Assembly: GCA_023374025.1 (NCBI GenBank)
Contig: SIJG01000058.1
Span: 249,744-313,743, forward strand
Length of the DNA: 64,000 nucleotides
Source: Heterodera schachtii
Lineage: Eukaryota > Nematoda > Chromadorea > Rhabditida > Heteroderidae
Direction of reading: 5' to 3'
In this document: piece by piece, positions 1 through 13,500 of the stretch
How the letters are laid out: the number at the start of each line of letters is the position of its first letter
Numbering within the stretch: position 1 is the stretch's first letter
The notes under the pieces: model-generated
Seen by the model: the letters and a program-made list of their open reading frames with translations, nothing else
What the model was told of the DNA's origin: nothing
The model's database searches: none
Made by a program: the position numbers and the translations under genes

Positions 1-1260
1 TCCATCTGCCGCAGAGCAAGGAGTCGCTTTGTACTCCTGCAGGAAAATAAATTGCGCAATTTTGATGCTCTTTCCATCTTCCAACATTTTGCCCATTCCT
101 TCTTTGAAAGTGCGAACAAACCGCTCGGCTTCGCCGTTTGATGAAGGATGGTATGTCGGAGATGTCAAATGGCGTATTCCTTCCCTCTGAAGGAACGTCT
201 CCATCTCATTTGACACAAACTGAGTGCCGTTGTCGGTCACCAATGTTTTTGGTGATCCAAAAATTCCAAATAATTCACGGAGCTAATTAATAAGTGCCGA
301 TGAATGAGTCGAATTCATTTGGTAAACGAATGGAAATTTTGAATACGCATCAACCAAAATAAAAAAATTTGTTCCCCAAATTGGCCCAGCTAAGTCGGCA
401 TGAACCCGTTCGAATGGGAACATGGAATCAGGTCATTTATAGTCAGCATCTGTTTTGGGTGGATTAGGCCCATTCTTTTGACAAATCCAACAACTTTTTA
501 CAAAATTTTCGACATCATCTCCAATTTCGGGCCACAACACTTGGTTTCTTGCCCTTGCCTTATTTCGTACAATCCCAACATGTGCCCTGTGCAACAGTTT
601 TAGTACCAAATTCCGCATTTTTTCGGGATTACAATTTGTCTCAATGGCTTTTTTCTAATCAAATTTCCTTCCAAATATAATTGATCTCTTTGTTTATAAA
701 CCACATTAAGCTCTTCCTGAATTGGTTCAACCCAATTTTCCTTTATTTTTGAGACAATTTGTGACAAAATTGGGTCTAAAGTGGTTTCTTTCTCAATTTT
801 CTCCCGATTTATTTCCAAACCATTTTCTTCCTCTGTCACCAGCAAAAAAGGAATTTCTTCTTTACATCTTGATTCAATTTGATCCCATTTAATCGCGACT
901 CGGGATAAGGCATCCGCCACCCGATTTGCTTTCCCTTCCAAATATACAACCTTTGGTTCAAATTCCTGTAATGACATCAACCACCGATTCAGCTTGGGGT
1001 TTGAGCTTGACTTGGAAAATAAGAAAGTGAGCGGTCTGTGATCAGTTAAAATGATCAGTTCTGCTCCATAAATTATGGGTTTGAAATTTTGGACTGCATG
1101 AACAATAGCAGCCAACTCTCCATGTGTTGGAGGAAATTTTGCTTCCGTCGAGTTTAGAGTCCTAGACCAAAAACCGACAGCGTGCATTTGATTCTCATCA
1201 GCTGATTGCATTAGTGCGCCTGCATATGCGATTCGTGAACAAGTAAAATGGCAGTTTATA
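1..1260 (-). mobile_element. Decayed Ty3/Gypsy-like pol fragment (RNase H to integrase), cut by the window edge
   Basis: Read on the minus strand from 1260 to 1. A 203-codon stretch (1211-600) holds an RNase H domain with the signatures FWSRTLNSTEAKFPP and LTDHRPLTFLF, and ends with the linker motif ANRVADALSRV. After a frame change at 600-618 comes an H2C2 zinc finger (HRAHVGIVRNKAR ... CWICQ), then the integrase core with VTDNGTQFVSNEM and the TYHPSSNGEAERFV motif. The reading runs off the window at position 1. Decay is plain: one frameshift, an in-frame TGA at 435-433 where the family has tryptophan, and an in-frame TAG at 285-283. No LTR is visible. The domain order is RNase H then integrase, as in Ty3/Gypsy elements. 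Expression of this copy is very unlikely. It may be the 3' half of the fragment at 12106-13500, but that is only inference. Confidence 0.88.
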
Positions 1261-1370
1261 ATTCGGTGCCCTCAGGCAAGGTGCCTTAAGCAATTGTTGC
1301 TTTAATTTTCCGAATGCTAAACAATTATTTTCACATATAAACAAATATTATGTTATTTGCAATGCTTATT

Positions 1371-1470
1371 AGAGACCGGAGAAATGGGGTCGGAGGGACC
1401 CCGACCGAATCCCGAACATTTTGGAAAAACCATCCGGATCCCGAGTCGGGATCCCGACCGAATCCCGATC
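1371..1470. repeat. Truncated copy of the GC-rich MITE found at 33871-34049
   Basis: It begins with the same terminal sequence AGAGACCGGA and shares the interior words GAATCCCGAACATTTTGGA and GATCCCGAGTCGGGATC with the complete element at 33871. No opposite terminal repeat is found; the GC-rich sequence stops at about 1470, so one end is missing. Confidence 0.6.
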
Positions 1471-3045
1471 AATACAAATATGCGCTGTCAAAGTTATAGC
1501 ACCAAAAAATTTAACAATTTTAAATCAATATAAAAAAAATTTTTTTGAATTTCTTCAACGAGCCGGCGCGAGGGAATCACAAGATTAAAACGAAAAACAA
1601 TTGCAAAAAAATAAATTGTATGATAATTAAAGGCAAATGAAAAATAAATTTACTCAAAAAATGAATTCAGTCTTCTCTTTAAGATAAAATAAAATAATTA
1701 ATTTAATAATATAATTATAACGAAGAATAGCAATTAAATATAGATATTTAATGAATAATATTAAAATTAATATCATCTTTTTTAAACAAATGATAACAGC
1801 ATTAAAGCAAAATAATATTTTTATGTGATAATAAATTAATTTTTTATCAAATTTTAATTAATTTGCGAAAATTTTTAATTACATAAAAATAAAAGAGTTT
1901 ATTAAAGTAATAATTGCTTCATCAAAAATTAAAAAGAAAATAAGATAAAGGAAAAAAATATTCGTTATCTTATAATCACAAATATAAAGCCAAAAGAACA
2001 AATAAAAGAATGAAATATGATGATGGAGAACCAAATTACTATGGCACAAGCATAGTCATTCATCTTTAATACAATAAATCTAAATATTATATTAATAAAT
2101 TTAAATATTATTAACACTATTATGTACCATAAAGCAAGTAATATGTCAAATATATAATTGTGATTGGCCCGCGCAATGCCCCTTTCTGGTGTCCCTTTAC
2201 GCTCTGTCCTTTTTCCGCTCTCTCCAATTTGCCACTATCTATTTAGCTTATTTTCATTATGATCCTCCTCACCCACCAACTGAATATAATTACTGTTAAC
2301 AAGTTCAATTGAAAAATATTCAATTAATTAAAATCAAAGATAAAAAATATATATATATAAATAAAACATTTAATAACAAACAAAGTAAATTAAAAATAAA
2401 TAAAATAAACAATAATGAAATAAAAAAATCTATAAATAAGTAACGAAATAAAAGAAAATAAAACTAAAATGTGAGTGATCAGTTTTAGGGTAAACATGGA
2501 ATTAATCCTTGATTCATCTCTCCTCTCCGAAAAAGCGGGAGTTTTTTTAATTGAAAATACAAATATTTAATCATCAAATTGCAATTTCATGAAAATGCGA
2601 CTAAGAATTTCTGGGTATTTGGGGCAATTATTAAAAATGCGAATGATAATTTTTTTAAAGAAAAACCTCCGAAAATTAATAAAAAAATAAAAACACGATA
2701 ATACTAAGCTAAAAAATTAGACATATTTAGATCAATAAAAATAAGTCAAAAATTCGAATTGATTGAGAAAAAATATTAATAAGAATGTTGATAAAAAATT
2801 GGGAATGAAAATATCAACCTGCAGCTTATTTGATGTGCGTGAAAATGGAATGGAGAGCATCATTTTAAAATAGTATAATGTAAAATAAAAATTTAAATAA
2901 AAAGCAGAAGAAATAAGTAAATTTAATGTACAGAAAAACATGTTAAATTCATTAAAGAAAATTAAAAAATTCGAAGCGAGTGAGAAATAAAAAAAGAAAG
3001 ATAATGTTATTAAGGATGCAAACACAAATCTGCAGCCATTTAATT
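1471..3045. other. AT-rich non-coding DNA
   Basis: No supported gene. A slightly GC-richer patch lies at 2160-2280 and a short (AT)n run near 2347-2362. The open frames here are low-complexity Phe/Leu/Tyr/Lys readings expected from AT-rich DNA. Confidence 0.7.
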
Positions 3046-3193
3046 TAGGGTTAAGCCCCGGCCCGAGCTCCCGGTCCCCGACCACGATCCCCGACATTTT
3101 TGGACCTATTCCCCGCCCCGACCCCCGACATGTCGCGCCCCGAGGTCCCAGGCTCCCGACTTTTTGCCCCCGAGGGCTCGGGGCTTAACCCTA
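3046..3193. mobile_element. 148-bp GC-rich inverted-repeat element (MITE-like)
   Basis: Perfect 15-bp terminal inverted repeats, TAGGGTTAAGCCCCG at 3046-3060 and its complement at 3179-3193, bound a GC-rich interior of CCCCGACC-type repeats inside very AT-rich DNA. The flanks share only a short AGCCA word, so a target duplication is not proven. The right half resembles 56760-56805 (CCCCCGAGGGCTCGG), so this is a family. It has no coding capacity. The superfamily is not assigned. Confidence 0.6.
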
Positions 3194-6100
3194 GCCAAAA
3201 CCATGGTTTATTTCCGATTTCATATAACTCTGAATTTTTCGGAAAACCGGAACACAGGACAATAAAAAATCCGGGGATTTGACGAGAAAAATTAATCAAA
3301 ATCCATCAAGTGAAGTTAATATTTACTACTGAAAGCCATATATTAGAAAAAGAATTATCTCATATAAAACTGCATTAAGAAAACTATTATAATCTAGTAA
3401 ATTGATTCTTGAAAGAAAAGAAAAAAAAATATTTATTAAAAGTGACAATGAATCTAAAACCATATGATTTAAAATAAATTTATAATAAATGAATTTATTA
3501 TCAATTCAAAGTTTATTGGCTCATTGTAAAATTTCAAAAATTTAAATAAAATTTAAAATTATAAGTAATAAACTCTGAAAGACCGAGAATCAAGAATTAT
3601 AAATCAATTTTTTATGAATTCGACTGCTCATTTTTATTCATGAAGGATTTTTAATAAGAAACATATGTTTTCATACATACAAAAAATGAAGCTAATAACC
3701 AGTTCTTAAAAATTCATTTTCTAAAAATTCAAAAAATTGGCATAATTAATTTAAAAAAAATATTTTTATAAAAGGTACAAAAATAAATCAAATAAAGAAT
3801 AAATTTAATGAATATGATGCTAAAAAATGCTTAGGCACTAATTTATTAATAAATGTCAATAATAATAAAAACTCATATTTATTGCCATGAATAATTCTCA
3901 TAGCTTTCCAATAAAATAAATATTTAAAAGAGTATTCACATACTGGAATTGGTTGCACCAATATAATGCATAATTCAGAATTTTAAAAAACATAGACAAC
4001 AGCAGTAACTCAAGGACATTTCTTTTGGAATTTGTGACAATGAAGTTTCGGCATCACTGCCGGGGGCTTTGATTGATGGACTTAAATCGTCTAAAATGAA
4101 TTTATTTGACTTTTTACAAATTTAATTGAATAACTGATTATAAAATTTAAAATAACAAAAAAAAAATCAAAAATAATAATCCATACAATAAAAACGTTTT
4201 TAAATAAATTAATATTTTTAAGTATACCAAAACGATATTTGCCACTAATATGCACAAAAGATCGACTAAAACAGTCAAGCTATTGTGGAGAGATAACGGA
4301 AAAAAATAATTAAATAGTTGCAAAAATAACGGAGTTACTAATGTTCAAAATATTGTTAAAAATGGTGCAAAATTTTTTCCGTAACACCTTAATTATTATT
4401 ATTTTATTGATAAGAAATTTAGATTATAACTCTGATCAATAATTAATTTAGCATAAGTTCTTTAATCATTATCTCATTTCTCTGTTTAAAAGCAGCTTTA
4501 CTTAAAGATACAACTTGCATTTTTATGATTTTATTATTTTTTATATTACCATTACGTGAAAATGAATATATAAATCAATGAAATGGAGGAATAAAAAGAA
4601 CAACGAGAATTGTATTAATATATTTTTACGAATATAAATAAATATATTTAAATAATGAAAAATTTAAAAATAAATTCTCATAAAAAGCATAGATATTTAT
4701 CAACAACAAAAAGAAAAATATTCAATTATTATTTCTTTTTAAAAAATTCAATGAAAATAGGCAGTGAAAATTTATAATATTCATTATCTCTACAAAATCA
4801 GTAAAATTAAAAACCAAGAAATTTTTTGAATTAAAAAAATATATTCACTACATTTGTAAAGTTATTGGTCAAAATTGATTTGAAAAGATAAAAAATAATC
4901 CAAGCAAAAAATCAAGAATGAGCCTCACGGAAGAAAGTTGTTTCGTCTATCACACGCGTTACATATAGGCCATTCTAAACAAGAAGGGGCATTTAACTCG
5001 GAGGTACAACAAATTGCTAAATTAGTCAAGAATACTTATAAATAATTTAAAAATTATGTATTTAAAGAAAGAAAATCGAATAGTTATTGCCTGTGAAGCA
5101 GACGAGGGATTAAATGTCCCGGGCATTTGGTATGCGGCATTCAATTGACTCTATAATTTAAATTAAAACAAGATTTACTGCCTGATCTGAAAATATAACA
5201 TGGTTAAAAAACAATTAATTGAAAAAATGTAATATATATTTTTAATTAATAAATTATCGATGTTGAATTCAATCAAACAGAACAAAAATCCTTTAATTTC
5301 ATATAAATGTATGTAGTTATTACAATATTTGTTTGGGAGTTAGTTTGAGAAGAAGCTAAAATTTAAAATTTAAAATAAAAAATAAAATGTTATTGTTAAT
5401 ATCTTAACTTGAAAATTATATACTCAAAAAGGCATAAAAGCATTTAAATTTGGCAAAAAGAAAATCCAAATTTGATTCGAGTGATAAAATAAAATCAAAA
5501 ATTATAATAAATTATACACCAAATATGAAATGAATTATTTAAAAAAACTAAACAATTTATGTCAAAATCATTTATTTATAAAATGTGTTTTAAATTCTTA
5601 AAGAAAGAGAAGATCAAGAAAAGTATAAATTTAAGAGAAATATAGTGCAAAAACTTTTTTAAATTTAATCGTTTGTACTTTTTATTATTTGAGGTTTGAT
5701 ATGCACGTTCAATTTTTCCATATTCTCGGATTTTTTAAATTAAAATAAACAACTTATTAATCATAAAAATAATATTTACTAATTTGGTTTGGTTTGCATA
5801 GTAGCAGTATTTATTAAAGAAACTAAATTTAAATACAAAATGCTTATTTAACCTTAATAAAAAAAGTAATAGTTAATTATTTTTATCTGATACAAAATCA
5901 AAGTAATTTTGTAATAAATAAAAACCAGAAGATCGCTCGCTATACAATCGAAAGTATAGAAATATATTTATGAAGAAGAAGACTGACTAACTATACAGTA
6001 GAATCGTTCGAATTCTTTTATTGAATGTACATGTAAGCAAATTATTGCCATCGAAAACGGTTGCCTACAAATTACCTCCGAGCACATGTTCTAAAAGAAA

Positions 6101-9100
6101 ACAAAAAGATCTCAATACATATTATAAGAGAAAAAACGATGAAATTTAAATTAATTTCAAAAAATAAATTAAAAATGGCTAATAATGCATTTAAATTAAG
6201 CAAAATAGCTTTTCATCGATTATTTTTATTATTTATTCAATTTATACAAACAAACAAATATATTCACACACAATGCACTACGAATAACCTGGTTCTGACA
6301 GTGCACATTTCGTTTATATTTAAAAATATAAAATAAGAGTTTCTTATATTATTAAATAAAAAATAAATTTAAAAAGTGAAAATATATTTCAAAGAAAGAA
6401 TTCTAAAATAAAAATTAAATAAAGCATGAAAAAACAAACAATTTCATAGGATCTAAAAAATTTTTACGAAGATTCAAAAGACATTAATTTAAAAATATAA
6501 ATTAAAATTAAGTATGAAAATTTCCAATAAATTTATTAAACAAATTAAAATGATTTAAGATGCAGATAATTAAATAAGATTAACTAATCAAACGCATTTC
6601 AAAAAAACAAATATTTATGCTTTCTTAATAATAATTTTACTTGATAACAATAATAAATACCAAGCATTTGATTTAGTCAATTTAATTACAAAAAAGCAAC
6701 CATTTAAAAACATAAAAATAAATGAGAATTTTCTATTACCAAATAAGAATAACTGTAAGAAAATTAATATTGTAAAATAATCACGATATTGGCCTTTTGT
6801 CACATATGAATTTTTAAAAAACACCAATTTTTCCAATCAAATTCGATCACTAATCAAACATTTTTATCGGATAAAAAAAATCATTTTTAGGTAGATTCAA
6901 TCTCAAACGAATAGAACACAAAATACCATGATAAATTAGATAAATGATTTGAAATTATTAATAAATTTAAATGCAAAAAGGTAATTAGCACAAACTACAA
7001 TTATTTATTTATGTTTTGACTACACTGTTGAGATTTTTTAAAGATACATAAAATGTTTCAATTAATTTTTGACTCTTAACTCCAAGCCTTTCTTGACATC
7101 GGAAAACAAGGCTTCCTATGTTAAATGTTGTTTATAAAATCAATAAAAAGAAAATATAAATATTTAGTTAATTTATTTAATAATATCTTTGTTTTAAGTA
7201 ATGAACAATTAAAAATATTATTCGAAAATGAAAAAGTATCAGTTAATTCGAAAAAGCAATTGCACAGTGAATGAATATATAACAATAACGATTTTCAAAA
7301 ATTAAGATAAACACTATTAATAGTGCAAAATTATTTTAAATTTGTTTGATCAAAATTCACCAATAAATCGTGAAAATAAATAATTGAAGTATTGGGAAAT
7401 CCAATAAAATAAATTTAATTTAAATATAATTAAATATTTAAATTAATTCTTCTTGACTATCTGAAAAGGGAGTCAATAATGTCGCCAATGAGACGAGAAA
7501 ACGACCGGAGAAAGAAAATTCTTTAAATCCTTTTTATAAATGCAATTTAACAAGAAAATTTACTAAAAACAATTAAAAACTATGCTAAAACGAAATATAT
7601 TGTATTAATTTAAATAATTTAAATTCATTTGAAGCTACCGAACCCAGTTGCCCTGCAATCGGAAAGTGAACGAGAAGTGAGGGAAAAAAATAATAAAATT
7701 AAGATGAATAAAAATTTATTCTTAAATTTTTAAAATTTTATAAAGATTCATAAATAATAAATATTTTAATTAACCGAATATGAAAAAAAGCACCAAATGC
7801 ATTTAAATAAAAATTTGAAAAAATGAAAATTATAATAAATTGATATAATATATAGAAAAAAGAATTCAGACTGAAACGGAAGAATAGACAAAGACACATC
7901 ATAATGCTATTACAATAAATTAAAAAATGCTATTATACTAATTAAAATTCTAAAATTTATTATAATAATATTCAAGTCGACTACACTGAATCATATGGAG
8001 TGTTTAAAGAATGTGATATTTTGAGCCAATACATAACTTTTTGACAAAATACCCAACTTAAATATTTGTGAATCTAATATAATAAATAAATAAAAATGTT
8101 TTAAAATTATTCTGATTCTGAAAATTTTCAATGATAAAAAGCGTTATGGATAAGAAAATATGATTTCTTTAATAATTAAAAAAAGTTGTTTAATATTTGA
8201 TTCTTATCAAAAAAAACAAAAGTAATTCTATACATTGAAATAACTAAAGAACGTTTATAAAAACCTACAAGATAATAAATGAAAAACTTGTTATTTTTTT
8301 TTAAATCTTTATTGAGAATAAAATTTCAAAAATAATATTTTTACAAATAAATATATTAAAGATAAAAAAAATAAACGATAAAATCCGATCCAGAAAAATT
8401 TATCAGGTAAGTTTGGAAAAAAGGCACGCCAGCTACCAGGCTATCTAACCTGAGTAATCATAGTTTTTTTTGTTAAAATAAATGGAAAAGAACGCTTAAA
8501 CTTTATACTTAATTTTGAATATAGAAATTAATTTGTTGAAAATCTAAAAATTCTTTTTCGCGATTTATGAAATGTGAAAATTTTACTGAATTAATTTTGA
8601 TATTTAATTATTTTACTTTGTATTCATACCAATTGAAGGTTTTTACATACTTAAACAACAAATAGAGTTAATAAATGGACATCGCATAAAGGATTTAGTC
8701 AAATTTGGCGAATTCATGGCTTGGCTACAATTTTTATTTGTAAGTGTTTGTAATGGTTATTGATTTTATTAAAGAATTGTCATCATAATCTGAAATAAAA
8801 GAAAAAAGCATAACATGAGTTTTATCAAAGAAAATTACATAACCATCATCAATTTTTTTCCTAATAAATTCATTCACACCCAACATTTAAGGCCATTTTT
8901 TTCGGGTCAAAGCAATTTGAATAATTAAAGTAAATGATTTATTCTTATAGCTTTCAATAGAAAAAAATTGTGTTTCCAAAATGAAATTTGGATGCGAAAA
9001 AATGAGTATGAATCTAATCCATTCCAATTACAAAAAAATAAAGAATTACCAAATAACCATAAATTATATTTTAATTAAATTATATTTAAAAAAACATCAA

Positions 9101-10789
9101 ATAATTTAAAATGATTTAGTCAAAAATAAAGGAAGAATTAATACAAAGAGCGAACTACAGCAAGACCTACTAGGCGGTAACGATGCGAAATTATTATTTT
9201 TCGAATTATTTAAAATTAATAATTGTTTGAATATATTATATCACTCAAAAAGGCAGGAAGCTAAGATATATAACAGTTAAATTGATTTGGAATTTTGAAA
9301 TAAAAATTGCTTATTATACAATATTTAAAATAAATTAAAAATAATAATTAATTAACATAATTACAATGATCTTAATAAATTTAAAATCTTATGTTTAATA
9401 AAGAAAATTTAAATTCTAAAATTAAATAAAGCATCTTTTATGATCACTTTTTTATATTTATTAAAAATTTCTAAATAAAAATATATTCTTTAATTTTATA
9501 TAACTTAATAAATCCTACATTTATTCAACTGTTAAGATTGTCTGTTGCAAAACTCAAAAAGGATATCACATCAAAGATTCTTGGTTCCTGAATGAAAACA
9601 CCAAGATTTTAATGAAAAATAAAAAAGAATTTACTAAAAATATAGACAAAAAGACAATATTAAACCGCAGACTATAACAAAAATAGTATTATTCTGTGCA
9701 TTTCACCATTTAAATTTATTCCAATAATAAGTAAAAAATTAGTATAATACATCAAATAAAATCAAAAATATATATATTCACACACAAAAAATGTTTCTCA
9801 GAAATCAATGGAAGAAAGAACCTCACAAATATTCATTATTCCAATACGTAAAAATCATCTACGTTATCACAAACAAAATCGTCAATAATAAAATTATTTT
9901 CTTATTGATTGGTCAAAAAGAAACAATAAACACAATTTTAATCATCCCAAAGACTATAATATAGCTTTAAATAATATATAAGCTTACGACAAAATGAAAA
10001 ATGACTAATGCAATGAAATGATTTGAAAATTATAAAGATTGAATTAGATTTTAAATTTTTTGATTAAATTACTTAATTTCTGCTTAAAATTAATTGTTTT
10101 TATAATCATAATATTATATACGTTATGTTAAAATGGTAAAAAATAATTAGGAAAACAAACAATTGGTTTTACTATAAAGCGGATCTTGCTTAGAAAACAT
10201 TAAACCTCACATACCTATCTCAATCCGACACACTAAGCACTTGTGAAAGTGATGAATTAAAAAGTAATAGAATAATTTTAACCTAATCAAAAAATTAAAC
10301 ATTAAAATTTAAACAAAAGTAAAAAAACAAAAAATTATTTTAAATTTTATAGCTATTTTTAAACTAAAAACATGAAACATAAATTATTTCTTGAACTAAG
10401 CAAATCGAGTTTAATTAAAGAACAATATATTAAAAATTTGCAAATTATCAACAAATCAGTTTGCATTCATCAAAACAATTTCTTCTTATAAAAACAAAAC
10501 AATAGCAAGTTTAAAATTTAAAAAACTTTAAATTATAAGATCATGAAACAAAAAATTCCTAATTTTGTGCATTTTCGAAAAAAGTTGGTAATTTTGGTTT
10601 TTAGCAAGTATTTAACCAAATTTTTTGGAAATTTTGGGTGAGATTTTAGTTTTGATGCTTTCTTAAAAAGGCAAATTTAAATTAAATAATTGGCAAACTT
10701 ATCAAAATTTAAAAAATCTGACGAATTTTCTTCTAAACCTCAAAAATCCTCAAAATTTCTCAAAAAACCACAAAAAGCCTCAAAGGCTC
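3194..10789. other. Long AT-rich stretch without a supported gene
   Basis: Background is about three quarters or more A+T. Small islands of higher GC stand out near 4010-4080, 4920-5010, 5085-5150, 7450-7510, 7630-7680, 8400-8455 and 9145-9190. The island at 7638 has an exon-like outline (CCCAG before it, GTGAGG about 29 nt later). None can be tied to a protein family. The 91- and 73-codon open frames at 6061 and 6615 are low-complexity and are not called. Confidence 0.6.
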
Positions 10790-10862
10790 ATTTTGAAAAG
10801 TTAGCCTCATTGACCTATCAAAAACCCATAATGAGGCTAAAGCCTCAAATCTGCCATCCCTG
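10790..10862. repeat. Dispersed repeat ending in CCATCCCTG (copy 1)
   Basis: It matches 19056-19130 in the same orientation over about 73 bp, with the shared words GACCTATCAAAAA (AACCTATCAAAAA in copy 2) and ATGAGGCTAAAGCCTCA. GAGGCTAAAGCCTC is itself a near-palindrome. A related word, GGCGTATGCCTCAAAATC, occurs at about 29089. Immediately upstream (10735-10785) is a CTCAAAA-type tandem stretch. It probably marks the end of a transposon of unknown type. Confidence 0.5.
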
Positions 10863-12105
10863 TAATAAAAACAGTGAAAAAAAAATTAAAAACTATTTAG
10901 ATCATCAAAATTAATAATTAGTTTGACATAAGAAATAATCTTATTAATCATATACAAAAAAAGCTTGCAAATAAAAGTAACTTTAGTAAATTTCAATTTA
11001 AATTATAATTAAAAAATATATTCAGTTAGCTTAAATTATATCAAAATTTAAACTCTACAAAGTTAAGAATGTGAAGGCAGACTTCATCGAATGCTTTATT
11101 TACCCTTTCCCTTCCCTATTCCACTTCATTTTCCTACTATTTTTCTTCTCATTTCGATTTTTCTCCAATTGATATTTTTGGCTTAAATTTCTATTCGGCT
11201 ATAAAATTTTAAAATTGATAATTTGATTTTTATTTTTGTTGGCGGATTTAAACATTATTTTGTAAACAATCAAATATATAAAAATAAAATAAATAATATT
11301 TATTTTATTTTATTTTTTAACTAATTATATTTGAAGATTAATCAATTTTATAATTTGTTAGTAGTATTTTTAAAATTTATTTTGACTCTGCAAGGCTCCA
11401 ACATTTGCATATTGAAATGTCAAATATAAAAAAATTGAAAAGGTATAATTGTTTTGTTAAACATTATTAAATATTTTTTTAGCGATTCATGAAAAATAAA
11501 CAATTAAAGCACAATTTGAAAGTAAGAAATAATCTGAAAAAGAGTCTGAGCAGTACAAAAAACATACAACAAGACATAAATCATGTGCAATTGTCAACAA
11601 AAACCTTAAGATGGATGTAGTTTAAATTTTCTAAAATTTGATTTAAAAACTCGATATTCGGTTATTGAAAAAAGTTTCTTTAGTATTATTATCTAATAAA
11701 ATATCTAATTAAAATATAAAATTAAAGATTTAATATTTTGTTGCAGATTAAAATTTTCATAGTGTTTTTTATTATTGGAAAATGATTAAACAAAGATTAT
11801 TAAACTTTAAAATTAACGATGAATTAACTAACAAACAAAGAAGTTTAAGGAATTTTAAAAATTTTAAATTTAAAATTAATAAAGCAAAACGAAATTTATG
11901 ATTATCATTTGATAAACAATATTTTATATATTAAATCATGAGGATTTTCATTTGTTGCAAAACTAGGTGTTGAATTGATCATGGGATAAGAAAAATTATA
12001 ATTCAAAAAATATTAAAGATAAACAACAAAACATTTAAAATAATTTATAGATGCTGTTCGGTCTGGAAGCCGACACATAAAATGTTTATTTGAAGAACAA
12101 ATAAA
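10863..12105. other. AT-rich non-coding DNA
   Basis: A pyrimidine-rich patch lies at 11095-11170. Nothing else recognisable. Confidence 0.6.
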
Positions 12106-13500
12106 TTAAAACAATTTAAATAAAATGGGCGAAGTCGGTGGCGGAATAAATATGGAGAACAATAATAGGCGAAGTAAAATAAATGCATAAAAATATTTAA
12201 TTTGATCACGGAAAAATTTGCATTTCGCCAATTTGACGCGGAATCCATATGCCTGAATTCGACCAAAAACTTCTTTTAAGTGATTGGTATGTTCCGAAAT
12301 GTTTTTGCTGACGATTATAATGTCGTCAAAATAGGCGGTGGCAAATTCCAATCCCTCCAACATTTTATCCATAATTGATTGAAATATATGTAGCTGGGGC
12401 TGTTTTGACACCGAACGGCAGTCTTTCCATCCGGTAATTGCCTTTGTGGGTTGCCAGTCCACACAAATTTTTGGAATCCTCGTCCAATTCGACTTGGAAA
12501 TAGGCGTCCCGCAGATCGATTTGCGAGAAAATTTTGCCTCCATTTAGTGTTGCAAAAATGTCTTCCGGTATTGGAAGTGGGTATTGGCAGTCGAGAAGAG
12601 CATCGTTTAGGCCCGTAGAGTAATCAATGCAAAGTCGGGCGGATCCGTCGGCCTTTTTGACAATCAAAATAGGCGCGGCCCATTCCAAATGTTCGACTTT
12701 GTGGATGACGTTCATTTGTTCCAATCGGCTCAGTTTGCGCTCAATCTTCGTTGCTTCATCCGAGATAAAATCTCAGCCTTTTTGACATTCACGTGGCATG
12801 CTTTACTGCAGGGTTGCTGATATTTAGCTTTAATTCGTCTAAAAACCCAAATAAGTCCATTATTTTGCAGCTCAGCAAATTAAGTGAGCCCGCTTTTGCA
12901 ACATAAAATGTTTGCTTCACTTCGATTTTTCCGAATTTGAATGTGCGGAATCCTTTTCCAATAAAGGAAATTTTTGTGCCGTCGAATGCCTTGCCAATTT
13001 CGTTGCATTTTTTAATTGGTGGTCGTCTAACATACTCGTGCGTCAATTCATCAATGACGACAATGTCCGACCCCGTGTCTAGATGGAATTCGACGGGTTT
13101 CTTGTTGAACAAAACCTCTGTCTTTAGCAATGAAATGGAATTGACGGCATGCGCGGTCATCCCAATACGAAGGTGGCCAACACGGTTGTTGCTTCTCTTT
13201 TTGGCATTTTGGCGTTTGCGCCACTCTTGGACACGTTCGCATTGCCTATCCAAATGTCCAACAAACTGACACTTTCGGCATTTGCTCGTTTGGTAACGGC
13301 ATTCGTCAGGTCGATGCACGCCGAAGCCACATCGCCAACATGTGGTGGTTGCCTGAGTGTCGGTCCTTTCCTTGATGAATTTGTTCGGCGAATTGTTCGG
13401 CTTTGGACTTTCCTTGCAGAATTTGTTCGGTGAATTGTTCGGCTTTTGATTATGTCGAATCGCATTCACTGGCCTCAAAGAACTTGTCGCTTTGATGGCC
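12106..13500 (-). mobile_element. Decayed Ty3/Gypsy-like gag-pol fragment (zinc knuckles, protease, reverse transcriptase)
   Basis: Read on the minus strand from about 13500 down. The segment 13478-12789 (229 codons) has a duplicated NNSPNKF repeat, two CCHC-type zinc knuckles (CWRCGFGVHRPDEC and CRKCQFVGHLDRQC) and an aspartic protease active site (FHLDTGSDIVVID). It ends in a stop. Reverse transcriptase motifs follow at 12724-12365 (WAAPILIVKKADGSARLC, FSQIDLRDAYFQVEL, RLPFGVKTAPATYI) and, after a frameshift, at 12420-12190, with the catalytic motif YFDD. The usual protease-to-RT linker is much shortened, so there is an internal deletion. RT sequence fades out at about 12200. No LTR is visible. 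The copy is inactive. Its 3' end lacks exactly what the fragment at 1-1260 begins with. Confidence 0.88.
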
